This document shows, in pieces, positions 54,646-64,000 of a stretch of 64,000 bases of DNA. How positions within the stretch are numbered: the stretch's first letter is position 1; the number at the start of each line of letters is the position of its first letter. Source of the DNA: Sthenelais limicola (lineage: Eukaryota > Annelida > Polychaeta > Phyllodocida > Sigalionidae); the NCBI GenBank assembly GCA_942159475.1, contig OW804094.1, positions 49,844,966 to 49,908,965 on the forward strand, written 5' to 3'. The notes below the pieces were generated by a model, which did no database searches, was not told where the DNA came from, and was given only the letters and a program-made list of their open reading frames with translations. The translations under genes were made by a program, and so were the position numbers.

Positions 54646-54997
54646 AATATGGCTCCCCAGGAGTTAGGCTAAGTATTATGAAGCAGCTTTCAGTTAAAAT
54701 TATATGGACAGTTTATAGACATTGTTGAATATAGACATGGTCTATGACCTATCGCACACCAAATTAAATAAATACACCAGGGAATGAATAGATACACAGT
54801 GAATGCCTTTGTTTGGTACGCCTCTCACAGACACCAAGGGGCAGTTCATTTCCCTTAATCCTTATTGAATAGAGACATTAGAACGTTGTGAGTCAAGTAT
54901 ACGTCATGACCTGCTACCTGGTGTCTATAAGAGACATGTCAAATAAAGATATTAGTTGTGTAATTAAGCTGGGAATTTGTTTATTTGGTGGTGGATA
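54646..54997. other. non-coding stretch
   Basis: Nothing recognised. Confidence 0.4.
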
Positions 54998-55400
54998 TAT
55001 TTAATTCGGTCTCTGCAGTGTTTAATTCTGTCTATCAATGTTTGATTCGGTGTGTACATATTTTTAATTGGTCTTGGAATTGTTAATTCTGACTAGATCT
55101 TAAATTTGGTGTGTATATTTATTAATTTTGTGACTGTATTTATTAAATTGGTGAGTGAATGTATTAATTCGGTAAGTGAGTTGATTAATTCGGTGAGTGA
55201 ATTTATTAATTTGGTGAGGAAATTAATGTTTTAATTTGGTCACTGTATTTTTTGCTGAGTGTATTTTTTAATTTGTTCTCTTTACTTTTAATTTGGATTT
55301 AGAATTTAGAATGTGGTCTCTGCTTTTTAATTTGGTCTTGGAATTATTAATTCTGTGTATGATATTATGATTATGTCTCCATATGTCACAACATTTTTTA
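54998..55400 (+). repeat. degenerate AT minisatellite, unit about 25-30 bp
   Basis: Recurrent TTAATTCGGTGAGTGAAT and TTAATTTGGT variants run across the stretch, fading after 55350. Confidence 0.75.
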
Positions 55401-56687
55401 ATTCTGTCTTATACTCATCTTCAAGTTAAGCATGTCTCCATAATATTTCTTATTTATGTCACAGCATTTTTCAGATTCCTCTGCAATTCTGTGCTTCTGT
55501 CTCTTGGTGCAAGTCTTTCACGCGTGCCTTCAGCACTTGTGAAAGGCTTGCACATAAAGCCACTTGCGTCTTGTGAATATACGCCATCGCATATATAGCT
55601 CTCGTTTATGTCTATCCAAGTATTTATTCATTCCGTCTCAGATTTTAAATAATTCAGTCCATAGTTGTTAATTCTCTCTAAGTTATAGAAAAACACCGAA
55701 TAATGTCGTTCATACTTAGCGCATGTTCTTTTTGTTGTGACCTTTGAAAGCATTAAATCCTAAAGTTTTATCACCCAGTCTCATGGATATATGTAACATA
55801 CATAAGCTTCGTTGTGCCATTGACTATTCACGAGAATGTTCTCTCAGAATTGACAAAAATAAGAAAATTGTGAAGCAATTATATGTATATAATGAGAGAA
55901 AACATGTTTTTAACTTTTGGTCACTTAGCTGTCTTTGGAGGGGCATCTTAAAAGTATGCAGACATCGGCGTTGTTTTTTGACCTCTGTGGAGTCCTCTAG
56001 TCTGTTTCCAGACTGGATTTAAAAAACGCTTCCCGACCTTTCACTGTTTACGCCATCTTGTTCTAACTTGTCTGACTTCTGTCTAGGACTCAGGAGAATG
56101 TCCAGACAGTCACAAATAGTATAAAAGTTCAAAAATTGAAATATAAGTAATAGCTTAGTGAGGAAAGAATCTCACCCGTCCCTGATCCCATCAACCCTTC
56201 GTCTCACCCCTCTCCCTCATCCCAGCCTCACAAATTATATGAACCACATTTATATATACTCCTATGTCATTAGCATAAGCATTACAAAAAGTCGCGGTAG
56301 CATGGATAGATAGCTAGACACAGCAGTGGGCAGACAACCAATGCAATACGTATCTGAATTAAACCCGTGAGCCTATATATGTCACAATTATGTTTCCCTG
56401 TATTGTTTGACTTGTTGTATTAACAACCTAAGTTAAAACGTAAATTGTTTTATTGTCTTGCAACATAATACATTTACGGATTGGGTTCGGTTGGGAGATG
56501 TTGAGACATGTGGAGGGGGAAAAGCTGATTGGTGCGCCACAAGAGTGCACTAAGACAGAACCTATAATATCTTTAATTTCTGATTCTGAGATCTAGGAGC
56601 TGATCAAATAATCGATGAAAAAAGTAATATTTTCACAACAGATTGGCCACAATATTTATAGTCTAGAAGGAGCCCTTTCTACCTCCA
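55401..56687. other. non-coding stretch
   Basis: A 92-codon plus-strand ORF at 55744-56022 is basic and has no motif. Nothing else was recognised. Confidence 0.4.
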
Positions 56688-56939
56688 CTACCTTATATGC
56701 TTTTCGGCCAATGCAACTGGGATATTGACAGATGTGCAAAAAAGCATCCTAGAGTTACAATCAGCCAACAGTACTATAGATAGAATCTCCCGCCAAGGCA
56801 GAAAAATGTCGTCTGCCTCGCCCGTGAGCATAGTAATCGCCATGACAACAATCGACGTGCATCCATCGTGACGTTTTCTAGATGACGTCAGAGTGAGGAA
56901 TCCTTCCTGCTTGATCTCGTCCAGTGTCACATGATACAT
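56688..56939 (-). CDS. candidate first coding exon of a host gene (unrecognised)
   Basis: The 83-codon open frame starts at an ATG immediately downstream, on the minus strand, of the ETS/CRE-rich patch. The sequence looks protein-like (VTLDEIKQEGFLTLTS, MAITMLTGEADDIF, REILSIVLLADC), but no family is recognised. A good splice donor, AG|GTAGTG, lies exactly at the end, and the ORF's stop codon is part of the donor. No acceptor or second exon was identified, and a chance ORF is quite possible. Confidence 0.25.
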   Translation of the reverse strand: MYHVTLDEIKQEGFLTLTSSRKRHDGCTSIVVMAITMLTGEADDIFLPWREILSIVLLADCNSRMLFCTSVNIPVALAEKHIR

Positions 56940-57190
56940 TCCGTGCCAGCGACATCTATCCTACATAATTCTCATTACAATTCACTTCCCTTACCATAGT
57001 GCCTTGCAGAGCGCGACCGGAAGTTGTTTCTAAATGTTGCCCATTAGGTAGCGCCCCCTAGCACATTGATTTGGCGTTGAGTTACCCTGACTTACGCTTC
57101 CGGTGCATCGATCCAGTAGCAGACGACATTCCATCATCGACCATGAACCGGAAGTAGAAGGAAGGCGACAAAAGGTCAGACGAGTGAGTT
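56860..57190. promoter_or_regulatory. candidate (bidirectional) promoter with ETS and CRE sites
   Basis: CpG density rises. ETS consensus ACCGGAAGT occurs at 57016-57024 and 57147-57155, and CTTCCGG at 57097-57103. TGACGTCA lies at 56883-56890. On the plus strand a GA|GTGAGT splice donor at 57184-57189 could end a non-coding first exon. On the minus strand the 83-codon ORF starts 77 bp from the first ETS site. Three ETS sites within 140 bp, with no TATA, is typical of housekeeping promoters. Confidence 0.4.
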
Positions 57191-57780
57191 TGAAACGCTA
57201 TGAATCAGACTATAATGATATTGGCGGACGTGGCGGCGGCTTTGTATATATGTTTGCAATACTAAATCACTAACCTTAGACTAGTGAACTGAGAACAGGC
57301 TAAGTAAATGAAGATATTTGCTTGCTATTGTTGCCGTATGTGTATGGTATTTAATCGCCTTTATTTGCGCATCTTTGTGCCAGGAACCTATGGAAAATGT
57401 GTTTAGATAAATATGGTGGCCTGTATTTGATTGCAATATGCATGTACTTAATGTTAAACGCATAGGCATATTATATGTAGGCCTACATATTGTTTTATAT
57501 TGTTGTGTTCACATAAAATTCATTTAAATATTATGTTCTTGAATATCATAAACATAGACAATAATTTTATGTTATCATTATCAAACCTATTATAATTCAC
57601 TTTCGATAGGTGATGCCACAAGTTAGCATCGGAATATATGTCAGAATATAACCTGGGGAAAGCATTCCATTTTCAGTATAGGAATATCGTTCTGTACGTC
57701 ACAATAAATAGCCATGCATCCAAGCAGGTACTTTCCAAACAATTAAAATGGCCCCTGCAAATACCAAATATGAGTCAAAA
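57191..57780. other. non-coding stretch
   Basis: Nothing recognised apart from a GGCGGACGTGGCGGCGGC patch at 57222-57239. Confidence 0.35.
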
Positions 57781-58167
57781 GGTGATGTGTTTATGGAATA
57801 TCAGTCAAAAAGCCGCGGACATCATCATATTTGAAAAGATGAGACCAAGCCGATTCCAATGATGGTAAACAATAAGATATCTAATAAGTGTTTTTATATT
57901 TTAAGTTTTTTGATTTTTGAAAATAAGTATTGTGCAATATATCTGGGTGGACATTTTTTTAGTAAAGTAGCTAAATATACTTGATAAGATGACCTTAGAA
58001 TACATGGATGTATAATTAATACAACCTCTTTAAATTTGGTAAATACATTCATATTACTTTAAACAGTACATACCCCATCCCTACAAAGAGATTTTGTGGA
58101 TAAAACATTTTGACAAAATAAATATCACTTTTGTGACTTTTGACTCATTTTCCTATAACACCTCACA
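57781..58167 (+). mobile_element. M1 MITE, full length, diverged termini
   Basis: GGTGATGTGTTTATGG start, complete body, and TTTTCCTATAACACCTCACA end. Confidence 0.85.
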
Positions 58168-59540
58168 AATAAGAAACACTGGACTGTCTTGGCCTGGGAA
58201 AAGGAGAGTAGGCTACTCAGGTTATATTTCTGAAACTCATTAGGGCAAAGTATATTTAGACACAAAAGCCCATCAACGACTCTAGTCTATGCTATCGCTT
58301 TGCTTTATCTCTGTCTCCTTAACCTTCAACGTTCCTAGAAGGAAAAGATCGAAGAACTTGTCCTAACTTTCTACTTGAACTATTGTTATGTGTTTTAGGT
58401 GTTTAGGTGATTTAGGTGTTTGTTATTATGCATGTGATATTTCAGTAGTGTGTCGCAAGGTTGCAACAAAGATTTATAAATGTACAATGTACTTAAACTT
58501 TGATTTATGTACTTCTATCTTTAACAGAATCTATGTTGATACTAAGCAATTTCATTGTTGCTTGTTTTTCTCTTTAGAATCAATAACTGTGTAGAAGAGT
58601 ATTTGAGCTGACATGCTGAAATTTGAAGTAATTAAAACCTATAGATCAATTGTCCTCGATGTAACTATCAATGTGAAATTATTTTTTTTAGATGTTTTTC
58701 AATTGGCAAATGAGACTTACCATTTTTATGGAAATTTAACCAATAGAATTTGCTAAAAGAAAACAGAAATATGGAACCCTCAGTTCAAACGGGGCAGCTA
58801 GGGTTGCGGTAGATTGTGGAGAGTTGTAGAAGTTTCTAACTACTCACTATCACAATAAGATCGAAGTTCATTATCATATGTTCATACTTGTTACCTTTCA
58901 ACTATGGATTTACCGGAATTGATTAATAGTGGACTGTGCTTCAGTTTCCACTTCCATATTTTACATAAATGTATGAAGGGCTATGAACAAACTAGAGAAC
59001 TTTGAACTTCCCCAATATCACCGAGTCTTCAGGACGACCCCATATCATATGTATATTGGGTGGTATGTGTTGTTTAGGGTGATACTAATATATGGGTAAG
59101 AGCTTCACCTGGGAAATGCCCCGAAACCATTGTAATGGCAAATGTGTGAAGGAAATGGTACATGTTTAATGAACAACCGATATTTTGAATTCAAGTTATT
59201 CCAGTGCTAATTGAGAACTGCCCTTGAAAGCCGCAAATTTGTCAGCACATGTATGCAACATTGAAACTAATCAAATCGTATCAAAAATCGGCCAGGCAGT
59301 CCAAAAATTGAAACTCTACTCCTCTCAGAAATTGATTTCTGAGAAATTCTTGATGTGTTGAGGAGGGAAATCATCAGGAAGCCATCTTTAATCCCAGCTC
59401 CAAAATCACAGAATTGAATTATATTATAGGTGTTTGTTATTATGCATGTGATATTTCAGTTGTGTGTCGCACGGTTGCAACACAGATTTATGTACAATGT
59501 ATTTAAACTTTACTAACTATACCAATTCTAGGCTATAATA
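58168..59540. other. non-coding stretch with a short duplication
   Basis: GGTGTTTGTTATTATGCATG…TGTGTCGCA at 58416-58455 recurs at 59430-59470. No gene was seen. Confidence 0.45.
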
Positions 59541-59852
59541 TGTGATGTGTTACAGGAAAATTAGTCAGAAGTTACAAAATTGCTATTTTTCAAAGTGATT
59601 TATCTACAAGATGTATTTGTGAGAATGTTTATATTTTGGGGTGCTTGACGCTTACAGGAAGGCCTATCAAATTTCAGGACAGTGTATTAAATATATTCTT
59701 GCATTTCTAAGGTCATCTCATGAAGTATTTTAGCTACTTTACTACTAAATGTCTATCCAGAAATATCGCAAACATCTTTTACAAAAATAAAAATATCAAA
59801 CTTAAAATATAGAAATACTTATTAGATGTGCTCCTGTTTGTGACTGTGCTGT
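59541..59852 (-). mobile_element. M1 MITE, 3'-truncated
   Basis: TGTGATGTGTTACAGG start, and body to ATACTTATTAGATGTGCTCC. The right end is missing. Confidence 0.85.
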
Positions 59853-60437
59853 CAGTAGCATGAATATACATGGACTTGATTTTTTGATTTGAGAAATATT
59901 TTTATTCAGGACTAAGAACATTACATCACTGATGCTATTCTCAGAATTGCGTGATGTTACAAAAAAATAATACAATACTTTAGAACATGCTCTACGAGAT
60001 GACCATGCAGAAGTTAATATCTATATAAAGAGATAATCTAAATAATATACCACTTAAAGGAATATAGTTAATTAATTAATGACAATGTTTCACAGACATG
60101 ATAAGACAAGCCTTCAAATTTCCATTTGCGGGCAGACATATAATATCAAAGCAAAAAATAGTACTGCAGGTTAAACCTAGGCAGTAATAGCATGACAAGA
60201 ATAAAAACATTTGTTTAAAACATAGGTATAGCATCGTGCTCTATCAGAAAACCGTTGGGTAATACTTATTCATGTCAGAGAGAGAGTAAAATAATATCAA
60301 TACTTGTACATTCGTTCAAGTTATACAGGTCGGACAAACAAAGCGATCAGGGAAATACTACTGCACATATATATGGAGGTCTGTACACAGATATAAAGAA
60401 ATTACAGTCAAACTCTCACAAGCATGCAACAAAATTT
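59853..60437. other. non-coding stretch
   Basis: Nothing recognised. Confidence 0.4.
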
Positions 60438-60693
60438 GAAGACAATGTATTGAATATATCCAGGCATATCGGAGGTTATCCTAAAGAGTATATTTATCTA
60501 CATTTACCTAATTTACTATAGTAAGTGTCTATTGAGCAATATTGCTAACTTTATTTTCATGCGTACACAAATATAGAAGAATATAATATGTTTACCATCA
60601 TTGGAATCCACTTGATCTCTCCTTTTCAAATGTGATAATATCTCAAAGTCCATTTTTTGCGACTTGTGACTCTTTTGTCTGTGACACATCGCA
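60438..60693 (-). mobile_element. M1 MITE, half copy (right part)
   Basis: AAAATTTGAAGACAATGTAT through to the terminus TGTGACACATCGCA. Confidence 0.75.
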
Positions 60694-61000
60694 TATCAGG
60701 AGCACACTATCGCAACTTTACGAGTTCACATCCTCACTGAATTCAAAATGAGCCAGCACAAAAATGACTTGATCTAATACAGCCAGATTTTTGTCATACC
60801 CCGAAGCCAAAAGCATCCTAGTTTATTTCTTAAAATGTCCCGAGTTGAGATAGAGGTCTATAGGGGCAGGATGAGGCAATATCTTAGCGATACAATAAGT
60901 TCTTCCAATCACATTCCTCCTTCCCCTTCACTCCGGCTCACCGAAGGAAATTGACAAAATACCGCAGCAAATACAACCAGGCTTCACTTGTGAGTGGTGG
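60694..61000. other. non-coding stretch
   Basis: Nothing recognised. Confidence 0.4.
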
Positions 61001-61200
61001 GGGCTAGGGGTGGGGGGGGGGGGGGGGGGGGGGTGGAATGGGATAGGGGATGGAGGAGAGGAACAGGAGAGGGAGGTCAGAGTGGGTGGGGTAACTGGGT
61101 AAGAGGGAAAAGAAAAGGGGTTGATGAATTGAGGAGGGGAAGGAGGAGGGAAGGAGAAAAGGGAGGAAATGGGGAGGTGGAGATGGAGAGTGAGATCGGA
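61001..61200. repeat. purine-rich tract with a long G run
   Basis: A run of about 22 G near 61012-61033 is followed by ~165 bp of almost pure G and A. ORFs on both strands are by-products. Confidence 0.85.
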
Positions 61201-61726
61201 GCAATGCAATAAGACATGAGGATACTAGGGAGCTTACGCAACCGACCCTATCTCAATTACGTAACCACATTTGTATCTTTTTTGTGAATTACGTCGCGTT
61301 GAGTTCTGTTATTGATATTGACTATTTATTCTGTAATTGCGTCCTCTTGTTACCATTGCATAATTCTATTTCTGTATTTATTCATCTTATGTACTGGCAT
61401 ACGCACTTCTTACCTTAGTTGAGTTGAAGAAACTCCCTTATCCATACTTCGTTTTGAGCCCTTTAGGGACGGGAGGCAGTTTACACACCTTTGGGACTTC
61501 TGGACGGGTATCTTTGCTCCAAATTCACTTTCCAGCATTTATGTATGTTAGTTATGACATCATCATTATTGTTCCCATGACAACATATTTATACAATTTT
61601 TTTTTGTGTTTCTAATGTGTTTGTTTGCTGATATTTCAAATTTCAGAAAGATCTGTTCTTTTTTTGTTAAGTTATGGCTCCTTCTATCAATATCAAACAA
61701 TATCAGACACCAATGCCTAGACTGCA
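61201..61726. other. non-coding stretch
   Basis: Nothing recognised. Confidence 0.4.
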
Positions 61727-61800
61727 TTTATAAATGCAGCCTCCCGTCCTCAATGGAGAGAATGTGGACTGCATTTATGCAGCCTCCCGTCCTCAATGGG
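61727..61800 (+). repeat. short tandem duplication
   Basis: ATGCAGCCTCCCGTCCTCAATGG occurs twice, about 47 bp apart, each copy beside a TGCATTTAT palindrome. The ORFs at 61606-62127 span it and have no motif. Confidence 0.75.
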
Positions 61801-63600
61801 TTGCAACAAATGTGTGGCTATGCGAGCGACGTGCAGGGACTACATATATATATGTCGTATTTAGTGAGCATTGGGCTATTGCCCTATGCACCTGCATTTC
61901 ACGACTCCTTACATCAACAAACAAACCTATCACAGACGCCACTGCTTTCACTCACGCACACCCCACACATTTCCACACACACCCTACCTCGCTACCATTC
62001 ACTTTGGCTTGAACCACCTACACCAACACATCAAATCATTTTCCCACCCACCCACAACCAATTCTCAATCTTCATTTCGTTCATCTTACTAACCCTTATT
62101 TATATAAAAAATCTATTTATTCAATAATTCACATCTTTATATAACTTCATCATTTTACATTATACATTACCAAAACCTTTTATATAAGTCATCTTACCCT
62201 CCTCTTTATTAACAACCATTTAACATTAAGTATGAAACTATATAAATAAACTTCCCTAGACGTGCTTTGACTTCATCCATCTCAACTCCACTTAACTTAA
62301 GCCTAGTGTGTAACAATGCAATTATGATGTCATAGTGTTTAACCACATTATAATTAATGACCTAAATTAACTATCAACTTTAATATCTCTAATTACCCGT
62401 ATGAAATTAATTAATCGCTGTATTATGCAAGTCTACTAAAGAGGGTCAGATAACAGCAGAGTTATTAAAGGTAAATACCAGTGTTTACTTAAGAAATGAA
62501 TGAATCATGGAATTTTCTTTAAACTTTGGATTTAGAAAAAACATGGTTGGGGGAACCCCAAAAGCCAAAAAATACATGTCATTGGATTAGTTTTTATTTC
62601 AGGGACCACTGAAATTTATAACTGCTCACTATAAAACTCTATGGAAAAACGGGTATTTCCTGCATTTTTTCCAATAGCATATCATACGATTTTCTTTACA
62701 ATCTGTATATACATTGCTGACATGTTATTCTACCCTCCCAATTAAAAAGAATAAGGGGTCATTGAACTAAAAAAAAAAGTTATTCAGCTAAACTTGTATC
62801 ACAATGAGCTTCCCCCATTGAAATCAATAGTGAAGGGAAGTAAACTTGACTCATCCCTAAAACATCCCTTGACTCAGTCCTAAAACACAAAATAATATGA
62901 TAACTATCGGCAGATCTACACATTTATGAAATGTTTTGCTAAATTAGGCTGGAAAATGATAAATACCAGGTATATCTGAGTACATTTGATATTGCCTTGA
63001 TTTAGAAAATGTGTTAAGTTATGCTGAACTGTATTATAAACCTAATTTCTGTCCCAAATTTGTGTTATTTGAGGGGATCTGTCCCATATAACACTGGTGG
63101 AGAACAGGATATAACATAGGGGAAGACCACCATGAGATGAACTAATCCTGGTAAAGAATGGTGAACCCTTTATACCCAATTTAGGGCATTTGAACAGTTG
63201 TAAGCCTCTTTAGAAATTCCTGGATCCACCACTGTGAGTAGGCCTAAGGGCATTTGTATGATTTCTTATTCATTCTCATGAAGTAAACATATTTATATAC
63301 GTCCTACTCAAATCTTATTTTTCATAAAGTTACTAGATGTTACCTCTAAGGTAGTCTCCTCCCAACTTGAAGCATTGTTCATTAGCTCCAATATAAGGGA
63401 CTGCCCCACCATTGTTTAATTAGTTACCCTCCCTTACATAATCTAGGCTACATCATACTATACCTGTACCAGGAATACAATCTATCTACATCTTTACATT
63501 CCTTGTTTACCTTTTGTGTCACACTACTTGTAACAATAAATTATCATCAAGACGATAAGTGAAGACAATTAACATAACAACCAATTAAAAATAACTGCAA
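61801..63600. other. non-coding stretch
   Basis: About 1.8 kb of AT-rich DNA without a recognised feature. A C/A-rich stretch at 61930-62060 produces spurious ORFs. Confidence 0.4.
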
Positions 63601-63950
63601 TCCGGTAGCCTTCTATGCAACGGTTTTCCCGTGGAGACCTACCGACCTCTGTAACCATGGAAACAATATTCCACTGCAACCTCTCCTGTGCCTCCATAGT
63701 GTGCATTGTTTATGTGACGTCCCAAATGACGTTGTCTGTCCCCGGGCTGACGTCACAATGTAGACGCTCCCCCTGCTAGTGACGTGGGGAATTTTGGGCA
63801 TTGTCGTCATGTGACAAGCCTCCGTCCTCAGCCTCACTCTTTCTGTCCCTTACGGACCCCCTCTGTTTCCCTCTCTTACGTTCCCCCAATCACTGCCCGC
63901 AGCTATATAACAGTGCTCTATATTTGTCGTATAACGACATTGTCCTTGGC
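63601..63950 (+). promoter_or_regulatory. candidate promoter: X-box, four CRE-type sites, TATA
   Basis: GTAACCATGGAAAC at 63651-63664 fits the RFX X-box. Four TGACGT words follow (63715, 63727, the perfect TGACGTCA at 63748-63755, and 63780). TATATAA lies at 63904-63910, so a plus-strand start near 63935 is plausible. The gene would lie beyond the window. Confidence 0.4.
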
Positions 63951-64000
63951 GGAATTCCTTCTAATGATAAATATGTAAAATAATGTAGTATTATGATATA

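Noticed and set aside
60928..61212. ORFs of 66-93 codons around the poly-G run
   Set aside because: Low-complexity translation of a G/A tract.

Overview
The window looks like repeat-dense, AT-rich animal DNA, probably from an aquatic invertebrate. It holds no recognisable host protein-coding gene. The case for an animal rests on the mix of elements: a tyrosine-recombinase retrotransposon (DIRS order, Ngaro/PAT-like), a CR1/L2-type LINE with an SGNH-hydrolase ORF1, a Penelope-type GIY-YIG fragment, Ty3-like gag, many MITEs, and CRE/ETS/X-box promoter-like motifs. The sequence alone does not settle the phylum. All alignments were done by eye.

Region 4.6-25.5 kb is the most unusual part. One MITE copy is cut into two halves (4594-4652 and 25474-25691) that share the 3-bp overlap GTC. 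Between them lies a 20.8-kb segment whose ends are about 1.2-kb near-identical inverted arms ending TAGTCCTGGGG. The simplest reading is one giant, non-autonomous terminal-inverted-repeat element with a 3-bp target duplication. Its arms are built from degenerate units of about 350 bp carrying AGGTCA direct repeats. Inside it are: (a) a 6.4-kb gag-only LTR retrotransposon (7281-13711) with seemingly identical 1430-bp LTRs and CATA target duplication, inserted into (b) a decayed TIR element; (c) a minisatellite field (14.1-15.2 kb); and (d) a Ngaro-like element on the minus strand (about 16.5-22.4 kb). The Ngaro recombinase gene is split by a 1490-bp TIR element with ATAT duplication, and its RT ORF has a stop and a frameshift.

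Region 26-31.5 kb holds a second copy of that TIR element (26188-27715). Copies of the family carry different short 'words' repeated at the same three internal positions. Next come a tandem array with CCAAT and CACGCCCCC motifs, a short degenerate LTR element with a gag-like ORF, a 119-bp palindrome, a duplicated unit, a tRNA-derived sequence with A and B boxes, and a 22-bp minisatellite.

Region 31.5-43 kb is mostly non-coding, with MITEs, a 0.6-kb polypyrimidine tract and one GC-richer CRE-bearing patch near 37 kb. Region 43.3-52 kb holds a Penelope-like fragment and one LINE on the minus strand (44.2-52.0 kb). The LINE's ORF2 is split by a 2.9-kb TIR insertion with ATGAT duplication. Region 52-64 kb holds MITEs, a foldback element, an AT minisatellite, a promoter-like patch with ETS and CRE sites near 57 kb, and a promoter-like cluster (X-box, four CRE-type sites, TATA) at 63.6-63.95 kb.

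The elements form a clear stratigraphy, with MITE older than the giant element and decayed TIR copy older than the LTR element. The same order holds for Ngaro before its TIR insertion and LINE before its 2.9-kb insertion.
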